64,000 bases of DNA. Origin: an uncultured Bacteroidales bacterium (GTDB lineage Bacteria > Bacteroidota > Bacteroidia > Bacteroidales > Paludibacteraceae). A program made the position numbers and the translations under genes. The notes beneath the pieces were generated by a model. The model was not told where the DNA came from. It worked only from the letters and a program-made list of their open reading frames with translations, and ran no database searches. This document shows, piece by piece, positions 18,640 through 26,602 of this stretch; the first letter of the stretch is position 1; each line of letters opens with the position of its first letter. The stretch is from assembly GCA_900319645.1 (NCBI GenBank), contig ONPG01000003.1, forward strand, positions 62,001 through 126,000, written 5' to 3'.

Positions 18640-19097
18640 GGCATTTCCCCTTGTATCCGCCAAGCTTGGCGGATCGGGAATGCCGCCTTTTCTTCATCCC
18701 TTTTCTCCGATATGCCATGCCGGCATAGTATCCCGTTCATTCCGCTTGGCGTCACTCGCCAAGCGGTTTTTCTTTCTTGGTAGTTCTGCGGGATATTATC
18801 CCGCCGCTCATTCATGTGAATCATCTCGCTCTCTCATTGTGCATTTTTGTCGCATCATTGCGACAACCATCCTCTTCGTCCTGTTCGCGGAACTTTAGTG
18901 CCGCGTTTGCTTCTTCCTATTCCCCGGCATCACATGCCGGTTCTATGTCTATTGTGCAGGATGACATCCTGCTATTAAAATTTGTATTGACCGTTTTGAC
19001 CGTTTTGACCGTTTCATCCCCTAAACGGTCAAAACGGTCAATATGGTCATGTACTTTTTTATACCATTTTTTAATGAATCAGCCAATTTTGGCTGAT
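18640..19097. repeat. Array of about eleven different perfect hairpins
   Basis: This gene-free stretch holds consecutive inverted repeats, each with a different sequence and mostly short loops: 18640-18684 (nested), 18711-18727, 18742-18766, 18788-18804, 18810-18821, 18847-18866, 18886-18905, 18924-18940, 18956-18972, 18989-19039 (17-bp stem made of 9-nt GACCGTTTT repeats) and 19078-19097. The sequence between them is pyrimidine-rich on the + strand. Only 18742-18777 has a clear terminator tail. Open frames here have no protein-like composition. 19098-19300 shows nothing further. Confidence 0.75.
18742..18777 (+). terminator. Terminator of the ABC export operon
   Basis: Perfect 10-bp stem (CCGCTTGGCG with CGCCAAGCGG), loop TCACT, then TTTTTCTTTCTT. 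It lies 157 nt after the last permease gene, inside the hairpin array. Confidence 0.7.
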
Positions 19098-19306
19098 AAA
19101 TCGTATTCATTCTTGTATATTCTTAGTGGTCCGTTATTCATTTTCGTGGGTATTTCGAATCACTACCCCCACCTCTCTTCATGATAAGGAATTATCCGAA
19201 GGAGTAACTTGTCTTCCTGTTTTTATCAAAAATGTACCTATCGCAACGAAAATGAAGCGGCTTTAGGCGCAAATAAATGACAATTATGCGAAAAAAGATT
19301 TTTATA

Positions 19307-19338
19307 TTTGCATATGTCGTTTTTTTGTTGTACCTTTG
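19307..19338 (+). promoter_or_regulatory. Promoter of the hypB operon
   Basis: TTTG, 20 nt beginning CATATGTCG with a T tract, TACCTTTG (19331-19338). Confidence 0.75.
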
Positions 19339-19360
19339 CGCCATATTCATGAAAAACACA

Positions 19361-20035
19361 ATGGAACAAGTCAAAGTAATTGAACTCAAAAAGAGCATTT
19401 TTGAGGAAAACGACCGCGAGGCGGACGCTCTGCGCGGCGAACTGAAGCGCCGCGGGGTCTTCCTGCTGAATCTGATGTCAGCGCCCGGAAGCGGCAAAAC
19501 GACCACACTCATCGAGACCATCAACCGGCTGAAGGACAAGATCCGCATAGCCGTCATGGAGGCCGACATCGACAGCGATGTCGATGCTATCAAAATTAAG
19601 GACGCCACAGGTGTGGAGTCCGTTCAGCTGCATACCGGCGGCATGTGCCATCTGGACGCCGAGATGACCAAACAAGGACTTGCCGCGTTCGACAATATGG
19701 GTATTGACCTGGTCATTTTGGAGAACGTGGGTAATCTCGTTTGCCCGGCGGAGTTTGACACGGGAGCCGTCAGGAACGCGATGATTCTGTCCGTTCCCGA
19801 GGGCCACGACAAACCTCTGAAATACCCGCTGATGTTCTCGGTCTGCGACGTGGTGGTGATCAACAAGATCGATGTACTACCCTATTTCGATTTCGATATG
19901 GAGAAATGCAAGGAGTACATCCACATGCGCAACCCCAAAGCCACCGTCATCCCCATCTGCGCCAAAACCGGCGAAGGCGTCGAAGAATTCGCCAACTGGC
20001 TCTTGACAGAAGTCAAGAATTGGCAAAATGACTAA
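19361..20035 (+). CDS. hypB: Nickel-incorporation GTPase HypB
   Basis: GTPase that inserts nickel into NiFe-hydrogenase precursors with HypA. The start MEQVKVIEL was chosen because it lies just after the promoter; an ATG four codons earlier is also possible. 224 residues: P-loop SAPGSGKTT (about 40-48), the metal-site region TGGMCHLDAEM, ILENVGNLVCP (switch region), and base-recognition NKIDVLP. It lacks an N-terminal His-rich nickel store. First gene of a five-gene operon with an Fe-S flavoprotein, hypA and two membrane proteins; no hydrogenase subunit is present. Confidence 0.93.
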   Translation: MEQVKVIELKKSIFEENDREADALRGELKRRGVFLLNLMSAPGSGKTTTLIETINRLKDKIRIAVMEADIDSDVDAIKIKDATGVESVQLHTGGMCHLDAEMTKQGLAAFDNMGIDLVILENVGNLVCPAEFDTGAVRNAMILSVPEGHDKPLKYPLMFSVCDVVVINKIDVLPYFDFDMEKCKEYIHMRNPKATVIPICAKTGEGVEEFANWLLTEVKNWQND

Positions 20036-20050
20036 ATTGTAAATAGCTTT

Positions 20051-22900
20051 ATGCCAGAAATGTCAACCAAGTTTGTCCCCAAGCACAAGGGAGACAAAAA
20101 CCCGAATCCGAAGTTATTGAAGTTTGTCCGCCACGTCACGGACCGTATCCCTGGTAAGATCAAGATGACCACCGACGCCCCGGAATACTGGGGCCTGGCG
20201 TGTATCTTCGAGGACGAGATGGACGCCGTGACGCGCGAGGCATCGCTGGATCTGCTGCTCGACATGCTGCCCGGTAATTTCTTCAAGGTACGCAAGCATC
20301 ACACCTACGCGCAGCTGCACGAGATGAACGCCAGGAAGCACTACACGTCCGACGACAAGACGTTCGATGAGTTGCTCGACAAACTCGCCTATTTCGGTAT
20401 GCTCGAATATGATTACGGCGACCACTATACCAACGGTCAAGGTCCCGACAAAGGTACGACATTCAACCGCGAAGACAGGATATACTGGGTGCCGATGTTC
20501 GTGCCCGGAAGTGCCGAATATACGAATATGAACACCGAACTCATGGACCGTCATCCCGAGCTGGCGATGTTCTTTGAGCGAATGACCTTCCTGCCGCTGG
20601 AGAAAATCACGCCGATGGTGCCGATGGGCGGCAGCGGTATAGGCATGCACGTCATCCCCGTGGAAAAAGCCATCTCAATGGAGAACCAGTCAATCGACAT
20701 AGAGCATATCAGCTACTGGCTCAAGAAATACGAAGGCCACATAGGCGTGGGCATCTGTTCCTGCCGCTACGGACGCAAGAAACTGGATGAAGGCTGCGCC
20801 GACGACTACCGCGACTGGTGTATCGGCGTCGGCGACATGGCGGATTACCTGCGCGAGACAGGCCGAGGACACGACATCACCTACGACGAGGCGATGGCGA
20901 TCCTCAAGAAAGCCGAAGACCACGGATTCGTACACCAGGTGACCAATATCGACGGCGAGGGAAAGATATTCGCCATATGCAACTGCAACGTCAAGATTTG
21001 CAACGCATTGCGCACCTCGCAACTGTTCAACACTCCTAATATGTCGCGTAGCGCGTACGTAGCGAAAGTGGATCCCAAGAACTGCGTAGCCTGCGGCCGG
21101 TGCGTGGAGTACTGCCCTGCCGGAGCTGTCAAACTGGGTCAGAAACTATGCACCAAAAGCGGTCCGCAGACCTATCCCAAACAGGAACTGCCGGACGCAG
21201 CCAAATGGGGACCGCATAAATGGACTGAGGACTACCGCGACAAGAACCGCATCAACTGTTATCCCACAGGTACGGCGCCGTGTAAGACCGCTTGTCCCGC
21301 ACATATTGCCGTGCAGGGTTACCTCAAGAAAGCCGCCGAAGGCAAATACACCGAGGCATTGGAACTCATCAAACGCGAGAACCCGTTCCCTGCCGTCTGC
21401 GGACGAATCTGCAACCGCCGGTGCGAGGACGCTTGTACACGCGGCACTATCGACCGCGCGGTGGCTATCGACGCCGTCAAGAAATTCATTGCAGAGAAAG
21501 ACCTGCACGCTGAGACGCGCTTTGTGCCGGAGGTCAATATATGCTCCAACGTGCAAGAGCGCTGGGAAGAGAAAATCGCCATCATCGGCGGTGGTCCGGC
21601 GGGTCTGAGTTGCGCGTACTATCTGGCTACTATGGGCTACAAACCCACTGTCTTCGAGAAGAACGAGCAACCCGGCGGTATGCTCCGATACGGTATCCCT
21701 TCCTACAAACTCGACAAGAAAGTCATCGAGGCCGAGATTGATATTATGCGCGAGATAGGCGTGGAGATCAAGACCGGCGTGGAGGTCGGCAAAGATATCA
21801 CCATTGCCCAACTGCGCGAACAGGGCTATCAGGGCTTCTACGTGGCTATCGGTTGTCAGGGCGGCCGTCTGCCGGATATTCCGGGCGACCAGTTGGAAGG
21901 TACCACTACCGCCATCGATTTCCTGCATGAGGCCAACTGCGGTTCGTCAATCGTCAATCGTCAAATCGTAAATAAAAAAGTCGTGGTAGTCGGCGGAGGA
22001 AACGTAGCCATCGACGCGGCACGCGTAGCCAAACGCAGCGGCGCAACGGAGGTCACCATGCTTTCGCTCGAAACCGAAGATATCATGCCGGCATCGCTCG
22101 AGGAACGCATGGAAGCCCGCGAGGACGGCGTAGTGATCAATCCGGGTTGGGGACCGATGGAGGTGAAAGGGGAAAATGGAAAGGTGGCAGGTATCACATT
22201 CAAACGCTGCCTGTCTGTCTTTGACGAACAGCATCGCTTTGCGCCTAAGTTCGATGAGAATGAGACCATTACCTTAGAGGCTGACTTGGTTATCTTCGCC
22301 ATCGGCCAGACCGTCGTTCTCAAAGACCTGCTCAAAGATACCAAAGTGGAGTTCGTGCGCGGTGTCTATCCGGTTGCAGACAAACTGACCTACCAGACAG
22401 CCGAGCCCGACATCTTCGTGGGAGGAGATGTGTTCACCGGACCTAAGTTCGCCATCGACGCCATCGCAGCGGGCAAAGAGGCGGCGGAGAGCCTGCATCG
22501 CTATGTGCAGCACGGTCATATGACCATCGGACGCAACCGCCGCGATTTCATCGAACTGAACAAACAAGATATCCTCGTCGAGCAGTATGATAACAGCAGC
22601 CGTCAGGATCCGGGAGTCATTCCGACGAAGACGAAGTTTGAGGAATACCACGGCACGCTGACCGAAGAGCAGGTGAAGAAAGAGACAGCCCGCTGCCTCA
22701 GTTGCGGCGCGTCGGTTGTGGACGAGAACCGCTGTATCGGTTGCGGTATTTGTACCACCAAGTGCGCCTTCGATGCTATCCACCTCAACCGCGAACACCC
22801 CGAAGCCAGCGTCATGCGCACATCGGAGAACAAATTCGACGGCATCCTCCCGTACATGCTCAAACGCACAGGAAAAATCTTGTTTAGTCGTAAATCATAA
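20051..22900 (+). CDS. Large Fe-S/FAD oxidoreductase (GltD-like core with N- and C-terminal ferredoxin domains)
   Basis: 949 residues in four parts. Residues 1-340 form a cysteine-rich domain (GICSCRYGRKKLDEGC and AICNCNVKICNALR) as in anaerobe Fe-S proteins that bind extra clusters. A 4Fe-4S motif follows at about 345 (CVACGRCVEYCPAG). A GltD/DPD-type Fer4_20 domain spans about 400-490 (CKTACPAHI; CGRICNRRCEDAC). The FAD site is near 510 (IIGGGPAGLSC) and the NAD(P) site near 644 (VVVVGGGNVAIDAA), with GGDVFTGPKFAIDAIAAG. C-terminal clusters lie at about 882-905 (CLSCG; CIGCGICTTKCAFDA). It probably moves electrons between NAD(P)H and ferredoxin-like partners. The stretch just before the second Rossmann motif (SSIVNRQIVNKK) is written by CAATCGT heptamers and may be an in-frame insertion. 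Confidence 0.85.
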   Translation: MPEMSTKFVPKHKGDKNPNPKLLKFVRHVTDRIPGKIKMTTDAPEYWGLACIFEDEMDAVTREASLDLLLDMLPGNFFKVRKHHTYAQLHEMNARKHYTSDDKTFDELLDKLAYFGMLEYDYGDHYTNGQGPDKGTTFNREDRIYWVPMFVPGSAEYTNMNTELMDRHPELAMFFERMTFLPLEKITPMVPMGGSGIGMHVIPVEKAISMENQSIDIEHISYWLKKYEGHIGVGICSCRYGRKKLDEGCADDYRDWCIGVGDMADYLRETGRGHDITYDEAMAILKKAEDHGFVHQVTNIDGEGKIFAICNCNVKICNALRTSQLFNTPNMSRSAYVAKVDPKNCVACGRCVEYCPAGAVKLGQKLCTKSGPQTYPKQELPDAAKWGPHKWTEDYRDKNRINCYPTGTAPCKTACPAHIAVQGYLKKAAEGKYTEALELIKRENPFPAVCGRICNRRCEDACTRGTIDRAVAIDAVKKFIAEKDLHAETRFVPEVNICSNVQERWEEKIAIIGGGPAGLSCAYYLATMGYKPTVFEKNEQPGGMLRYGIPSYKLDKKVIEAEIDIMREIGVEIKTGVEVGKDITIAQLREQGYQGFYVAIGCQGGRLPDIPGDQLEGTTTAIDFLHEANCGSSIVNRQIVNKKVVVVGGGNVAIDAARVAKRSGATEVTMLSLETEDIMPASLEERMEAREDGVVINPGWGPMEVKGENGKVAGITFKRCLSVFDEQHRFAPKFDENETITLEADLVIFAIGQTVVLKDLLKDTKVEFVRGVYPVADKLTYQTAEPDIFVGGDVFTGPKFAIDAIAAGKEAAESLHRYVQHGHMTIGRNRRDFIELNKQDILVEQYDNSSRQDPGVIPTKTKFEEYHGTLTEEQVKKETARCLSCGASVVDENRCIGCGICTTKCAFDAIHLNREHPEASVMRTSENKFDGILPYMLKRTGKILFSRKS

Positions 22901-22911
22901 TTCGTAGATCC

Positions 22912-23259
22912 GTGCACGAGTTAGGTATTGTATTCTATATTATAAGAGACGTAAAAAAAGCAGCGCAGGAGAACGGCGTGGAGCACGTCTCGACGGTAGT
23001 GATGAATATCGGCGAGGTATCCACTATCGTGCCGGAATACCTCACCGACTGCTGGCGCTGGGCGGCGGATAAAGAAGACATGCTACGGGGCTGCGAACTG
23101 AAGATCGACCCCATTCCCGCTGTCACCCATTGCGACGGCTGCGGAAAAGACTACCCTACCGTCGCGCACGGCAAGATCTGTCCCCATTGTGGCAGCGAGA
23201 ACACATGGCTCCTCCGCGGCAACGAAGTGGAGATCAAAGAGATTGTCGTTCCGCAATAA
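22912..23259 (+). CDS. hypA: Nickel metallochaperone HypA
   Basis: 115 residues with a GTG start placing the nickel-binding MHELGI at the N-terminus, as the family requires. The zinc site is formed by two CxxC pairs (CDGCG and CPHCGSEN). It hands nickel to HypB and the target enzyme. It starts 11 nt after the oxidoreductase stop, so the two are coupled. Confidence 0.95.
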   Translation: MHELGIVFYIIRDVKKAAQENGVEHVSTVVMNIGEVSTIVPEYLTDCWRWAADKEDMLRGCELKIDPIPAVTHCDGCGKDYPTVAHGKICPHCGSENTWLLRGNEVEIKEIVVPQ

Positions 23260-23311
23260 ATCGTTAAATCGTAAATCGTCAAATCGTAAATAAATTGTCA
23301 AATCGTAAATA
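23256..23311. repeat. Degenerate 7/8-nt tandem array (AAATCGT/AAATCGTC)
   Basis: Six or seven units of AAATCGTn fill the whole gap between hypA and the next gene. Confidence 0.85.
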
Positions 23312-23313
23312 AT

Positions 23314-23664
23314 ATGGCTTGTTTTATTGTACCTTTAGTACAAGCGGTAGCTACGACGGCATACCGCAAACGTATGGAAAAAACGCAGGCAGAGCCTGCA
23401 CAAACCAACTACAGTGCACTCCAAAAACATCTTCCTACTTTGGAGAAAATGCTTTGGGGAGGCTCGCTGATGCTGATCGTGGATCATATCATCAACGGCG
23501 AGGTAACCTGGATGTATCCGTTCTTTACCGCCTTGGAGACCGAAGGAGGCTGGCAAACCATGCTGCAAGAGATGCTGACAGTGGGCGTACCGATGAGTGT
23601 GATCGTCACCGTAGCATGGACAGTATGGGCTTATGCCAAAGAGCGCAAAACCGTTAACGCATAA
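23314..23664 (+). CDS. Small membrane protein of the hypBA operon
   Basis: 116 residues, not recognised. An N-terminal hydrophobic segment (MACFIVPLVQAVATTA), a charged loop, then two helices (MLWGGSLMLIVDHIINGEVTWMYPF and VPMSVIVTVAWTVWAYAKE). A His and a Glu near the membrane border of the second helix could bind metal. It is probably a partner of the DUF5692-like protein encoded next. Confidence 0.6.
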   Translation: MACFIVPLVQAVATTAYRKRMEKTQAEPAQTNYSALQKHLPTLEKMLWGGSLMLIVDHIINGEVTWMYPFFTALETEGGWQTMLQEMLTVGVPMSVIVTVAWTVWAYAKERKTVNA

Positions 23665-23669
23665 AGAAA

Positions 23670-23722
23670 CCCGACATTTCGACATATCGACATATCGTCA
23701 TATCGATAAATCGATTAATATC
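23670..23722. repeat. 8-nt tandem array (CGACATAT)
   Basis: Degenerating units CGACATTT, CGACATAT, CGACATAT, CGTCATAT, CGATAAAT and CGATTAAT fill the spacer. Confidence 0.85.
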
Positions 23723-23750
23723 AATTATTTAATCTTAAAATTACTAATCT

Positions 23751-24848
23751 ATGTTTTTTCAAGTGTATGGGGCACATGCCCTTGCCCAATGGGGAATGTT
23801 GATTGTTGTCCTCTTGGGTCTAATCCTCTTCAATGAGTTCGCACGCCGTACCAAACTCGGCGGCATCATCACTTTCTTTGCCATCCCGCTGGCATTGACC
23901 GTCTATTTCGTAGCCATCGCAATCGGCGCACGTATGGGTGCCGAATGGGCGCTGACCAACCAGACCCACCTCTACATGAACGGCTGGTTCCACTACGCCA
24001 AGCTCTATGCGGCGCTCACCGGCTGTATCGGTTTTATGATGATCAAGTACAAATGGGGCATCGGCGCCAAGCATTGGTTCAAGCCCTTCCCGTTCGTCAT
24101 CGTGGCTATCAACATCCTCATCGCCGTGGCTTCGGACTTCGAGTCGGCTATCATGGGTTGGAACAAATGGTGGCTCTCCAGCGAAGGTGTGTGGTTGTAT
24201 GGCGGCTGGCACAACGTGTTCAACGGAGTGGCAGGTCTGTTCAACATCTTCTGTATGACCGCGTGGTGGAACGTATATCCCTCCAAGGACAAAAAAGATA
24301 TGATCTGGGCGGATATGACTTGGGTCTATATCCTCGTCTATGACATCTGGAACTTCGCTTATACCTACAACTGCCTGCCTACTCACAGCTGGTATTGCGG
24401 TATCGCCCTGCTGCTGGCTCCTACCGTAGCTGCATTGCTGTGGAACCGTGGTGGCTGGATCCAGAACCGCGCCAACACACTGGCTATCTGGTGTATGTTC
24501 GCACAGGTCTTCCCGCTCTTCCAGGAGGTCTTCAAGGATGGTTTCCATCGCTTCAGCTGGGTCGTTCTGCCTACTCAGTACGTGGACGGCTTTGCTACGA
24601 TTGAGAAACTCTACGAAGTGGCTGGCGGCGCATCGGCTGCTACCGGCACTACCGTGGACACCGTTGCCGGCGACCCGACGATGATGACCGTCATCAGCGC
24701 ACTCGCGTTGATTACCAATATCATTGCCTTCGGCTATATCATGTACCAGGCTAAGAAACGTCACATCAATCCATATAAGGAGGATGTATTCGTTGACCAG
24801 CAGTACTACAAAGACGCTCAGGCTCGTGCAGATCTGTATATTGCATAA
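23751..24848 (+). CDS. Polytopic membrane protein, DUF5692-like
   Basis: 365 residues with about nine hydrophobic helices, unusually rich in Trp and with conserved-looking polar residues inside (NGWFHYAKLYAALTG, GGWHNVFNGVAGLFN, THSWYCG, DGFHRFSW). It matches my memory of the uncharacterised DUF5692 family. It is the last gene of the hypBA operon and is closed by a strong terminator. It may be a membrane enzyme or carrier served by the Fe-S flavoprotein; this is inference from gene order only. Confidence 0.65.
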   Translation: MFFQVYGAHALAQWGMLIVVLLGLILFNEFARRTKLGGIITFFAIPLALTVYFVAIAIGARMGAEWALTNQTHLYMNGWFHYAKLYAALTGCIGFMMIKYKWGIGAKHWFKPFPFVIVAINILIAVASDFESAIMGWNKWWLSSEGVWLYGGWHNVFNGVAGLFNIFCMTAWWNVYPSKDKKDMIWADMTWVYILVYDIWNFAYTYNCLPTHSWYCGIALLLAPTVAALLWNRGGWIQNRANTLAIWCMFAQVFPLFQEVFKDGFHRFSWVVLPTQYVDGFATIEKLYEVAGGASAATGTTVDTVAGDPTMMTVISALALITNIIAFGYIMYQAKKRHINPYKEDVFVDQQYYKDAQARADLYIA

Positions 24849-24865
24849 CAGTTAACTGCTAACAG

Positions 24866-24897
24866 CAAAAAAATCGCTCTTCGGGGCGATTTTTTTT
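24866..24897 (+). terminator. Terminator of the hypBA operon, second copy of the UUCG hairpin
   Basis: Same AAAATCGC / GCGATTTT stem with a TTCG loop as at 630-660. Its T run continues directly into the upstream box of the next promoter. Confidence 0.85.
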
Positions 24898-24926
24898 GCG
24901 TATGTCAGAAAAAAGTCGTACCTTTG
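24895..24926 (+). promoter_or_regulatory. Promoter of the TtcA-like gene, merged with the preceding terminator
   Basis: TTTG (24895-24898) is the end of the terminator T tract, then 20 nt starting CGTATGTCA, then TACCTTTG. The ATG follows only 9 nt later. Confidence 0.7.
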
Positions 24927-24935
24927 CAGCCGTTT

Positions 24936-25769
24936 ATGACGAAGACACCCGAACAGATAGAACTGGAGAAACTGCAAACACGTCTGACCAAGCGGTTTCA
25001 CAAGGCCTGCGCCGACTACGGGCTGATTGCTGACGGCGACCATATACTCATCGGCCTCAGCGGCGGCAAAGATAGCCTGGCGCTTGTGGAGTTCCTCGGT
25101 CGCAGAGCGCAGATATACGTACCTCGGTTCCGGGTTACTGCTCTCCACGTACGGGTCAAGGAACGCGCCTATATCTCCGACCTCAGTTATCTGCAGCGTT
25201 TCTGCGACGAAGCCCGCGTCCCGCTCGTCATCTGCGACACAGAGATCCATGAGAATGCAGTTTCTAACAGCGACAGCGCTCTAACGTCTAACAGCGTCAG
25301 CGGTCTAACGTCTAACAGCGACAGCGGTCTAACAGCAAAGCGGTCTAATAATCCCTGTTTCCTCTGCGCATGGTATCGCCGCAAGGAGCTTTTCAACGTC
25401 GCGCAGGAGTTGGGGTGCAACAAGATCGCCTTCGGTCACCACAAAGATGACATCGTCGAGACCCTGCTCATGAACCAGATCTTCCAAGGCACCTTCGCCA
25501 CGATGCCGCCCTTGCTGCAAATGGAGAAAATGCCGCTGCAGATCATCCGTCCGCTGGCTTTGATTGAGGAAAGCGAACTCGTCCGCTATGCGGCACTACG
25601 CGGGTATGAGAAGCAGAAACAGCTCTGTCCCTTCGAGCACGTCTCCTCACGTGCCAAGGTCAAAGACCTGCTCGCGCAGATCAAAGCCCTCAACCCCGAA
25701 GCCATGGATTCCATGTACAACGCCATGACCAATATCAAAGCGGAGTACCTGCCCCGCATAAAATCATAA
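24936..25769 (+). CDS. TtcA/TilS-type PP-loop ATPase, probable tRNA 2-thiocytidine synthetase
   Basis: 277 residues. Adenylates a tRNA base for thiolation in the TtcA family. The PP-loop is GLSGGKDSLAL (about 40-50); a cysteine pair lies in NNPCFLCAWYRRKEL and GHHKDDIVETLLMN is the second family motif. The ATG at 24936 was chosen because the -7 box ends at 24926; an upstream TTG lies inside the box. Between ICDTEIHENAV and NNPCFLC lies a run of about 28 residues (SNSDSALT-type) encoded by 24-nt direct repeats that normal family members should lack. The mRNA may be almost leaderless. Confidence 0.85.
   Translation: MTKTPEQIELEKLQTRLTKRFHKACADYGLIADGDHILIGLSGGKDSLALVEFLGRRAQIYVPRFRVTALHVRVKERAYISDLSYLQRFCDEARVPLVICDTEIHENAVSNSDSALTSNSVSGLTSNSDSGLTAKRSNNPCFLCAWYRRKELFNVAQELGCNKIAFGHHKDDIVETLLMNQIFQGTFATMPPLLQMEKMPLQIIRPLALIEESELVRYAALRGYEKQKQLCPFEHVSSRAKVKDLLAQIKALNPEAMDSMYNAMTNIKAEYLPRIKS
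25266..25351. repeat. 24-nt direct repeat inside the TtcA-like gene
   Basis: Three and a half units of a 24-nt sequence beginning TCTAACAGCG, differing at one or two bases, stay in frame and encode SNSDSALT, SNSVSGLT and SNSDSGLT. Confidence 0.9.
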
Positions 25770-25802
25770 ATTGTAAAATTGTAAATTGTAAAATTGTAAA
25801 TA
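25768..25802. repeat. 7/8-nt tandem array (AAATTGT)
   Basis: Four units of AAATTGTA / AAAATTGT fill the gap between the TtcA-like gene and the DUF486 gene. Confidence 0.85.
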
Positions 25803-25807
25803 TCTTT

Positions 25808-26179
25808 ATGAACGCTTTATACACCATCCTTTTGCTTTTAGCGTCTAACATCTTCATGACGCTGGCGTGGTACGGCCACCTGAAGTTGCAGAACATCGGT
25901 TTCTTCACCAACGCCACGCCGCTTATCTTCGTGATTCTCCTCTCGTGGGGCATCGCTTTCTTCGAGTACTGCCTGCAGGTGCCCGCCAACCGAATGGGTT
26001 TTGAGGGCAACGGAGGACCGTTCACGCTGATGCAACTCAAAGTCATTCAGGAGGTGATTACCCTCGTGGTTTTTGTCATCTTCTCCGCCATCGCCTTCGG
26101 CATGCCGCTCCGCTGGAACCATTTCGTGGCGTGTCTCTTCCTCATCGCCGCCGTCTATTTCGTCTTCGGGTTCAAATAA
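25808..26179 (+). CDS. DUF486 family membrane protein
   Basis: 123 residues with four transmembrane helices of the small DMT-like type. The marks of DUF486 are the TLAWYGHLK start, SWGIAFFEYCLQVPANRMG in the middle and AVYFVFGFK at the end. The function is unknown. It may be read from the promoter of the gene before it. Confidence 0.85.
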   Translation: MNALYTILLLLASNIFMTLAWYGHLKLQNIGFFTNATPLIFVILLSWGIAFFEYCLQVPANRMGFEGNGGPFTLMQLKVIQEVITLVVFVIFSAIAFGMPLRWNHFVACLFLIAAVYFVFGFK

Positions 26180-26227
26180 CCCGCCGCAGTATCCCCGATG
26201 AAACATGAGGTTTCCCCGAGGAAACGG

Positions 26228-26313
26228 ATGCGGTGTCCCCGATGAAACGGGGAAACCCCAGCGGGAAGGGGTAATATAAATGTCATAACAGACGCAAGCG
26301 TGCGCCAAAGAAA
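26228..26313. repeat. Cassette spacer repeat R1
   Basis: Contains ATGCGGTGTCCCCG, a hairpin CCCCG-ATGAAA-CGGGG and a second CCCC/GGGG stem. Then come ATAAATGTCATAACAG and GCGCCAAAGAAA. Nearly the same sequence recurs at 27922-28011. 26180-26227 before it has a related half copy. Confidence 0.85.
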
Positions 26314-26352
26314 GGGTAATACAACTTTCTGAAACATACAAAAATACCAAAA

Positions 26353-26397
26353 AATGGCACTTTTATTTGCAAGTGTCATTTTTTTTGTGTAACTTTG
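26353..26397 (+). promoter_or_regulatory. Terminator-promoter hybrid of cassette 1
   Basis: AATGGCACTT pairs with AAGTGTCATT (one G-T pair), followed by a T tract, so it looks like a terminator. The loop contains the upstream box TTTG (26366-26369), and TAACTTTG follows after exactly 20 nt. Confidence 0.7.
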
Positions 26398-26438
26398 CAG
26401 CCAAAAGTTGCAAAGATAACTAAAAAGAGGACAAAACT

Positions 26439-26597
26439 ATGGCACGACCAATTGCAGAAACCCCGATTTTATTTGGAGAAGACGCAGAGCGATTTCTCTA
26501 CAATATGCAACACGTTCGTTCCGCATCGCAAGACAAGAAGGATCGTGTAAAAAAAGCATACGAGTGGATGAAAAGTATTGCTACCTTCCCAATGTAA
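26439..26597 (+). CDS. Small protein paired with GNAT, possible antitoxin
   Basis: 52 residues beginning MARPIAETPILFGEDAERF and ending in SIATFPM. The MARPI.ETPIL.G.DA.RF pattern is common in small Bacteroides proteins encoded before toxin-like genes. Charged and helical, no DNA-binding motif recognised. The stop is 5 nt before the GNAT start, so the pair is translationally linked. An antitoxin role is inferred from this layout. Confidence 0.7.
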   Translation: MARPIAETPILFGEDAERFLYNMQHVRSASQDKKDRVKKAYEWMKSIATFPM

Positions 26598-26602
26598 TCA
26601 AA

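Noticed and set aside
18640-19097. CRISPR array
   Set aside because: The hairpins all differ in sequence; there are no identical direct repeats with unique spacers and no cas genes.
18777-19184. 135-codon open frame through the hairpin array
   Set aside because: Its sequence (LTVLTVLTV) is the translation of a 9-nt repeat and there is no promoter or domain.
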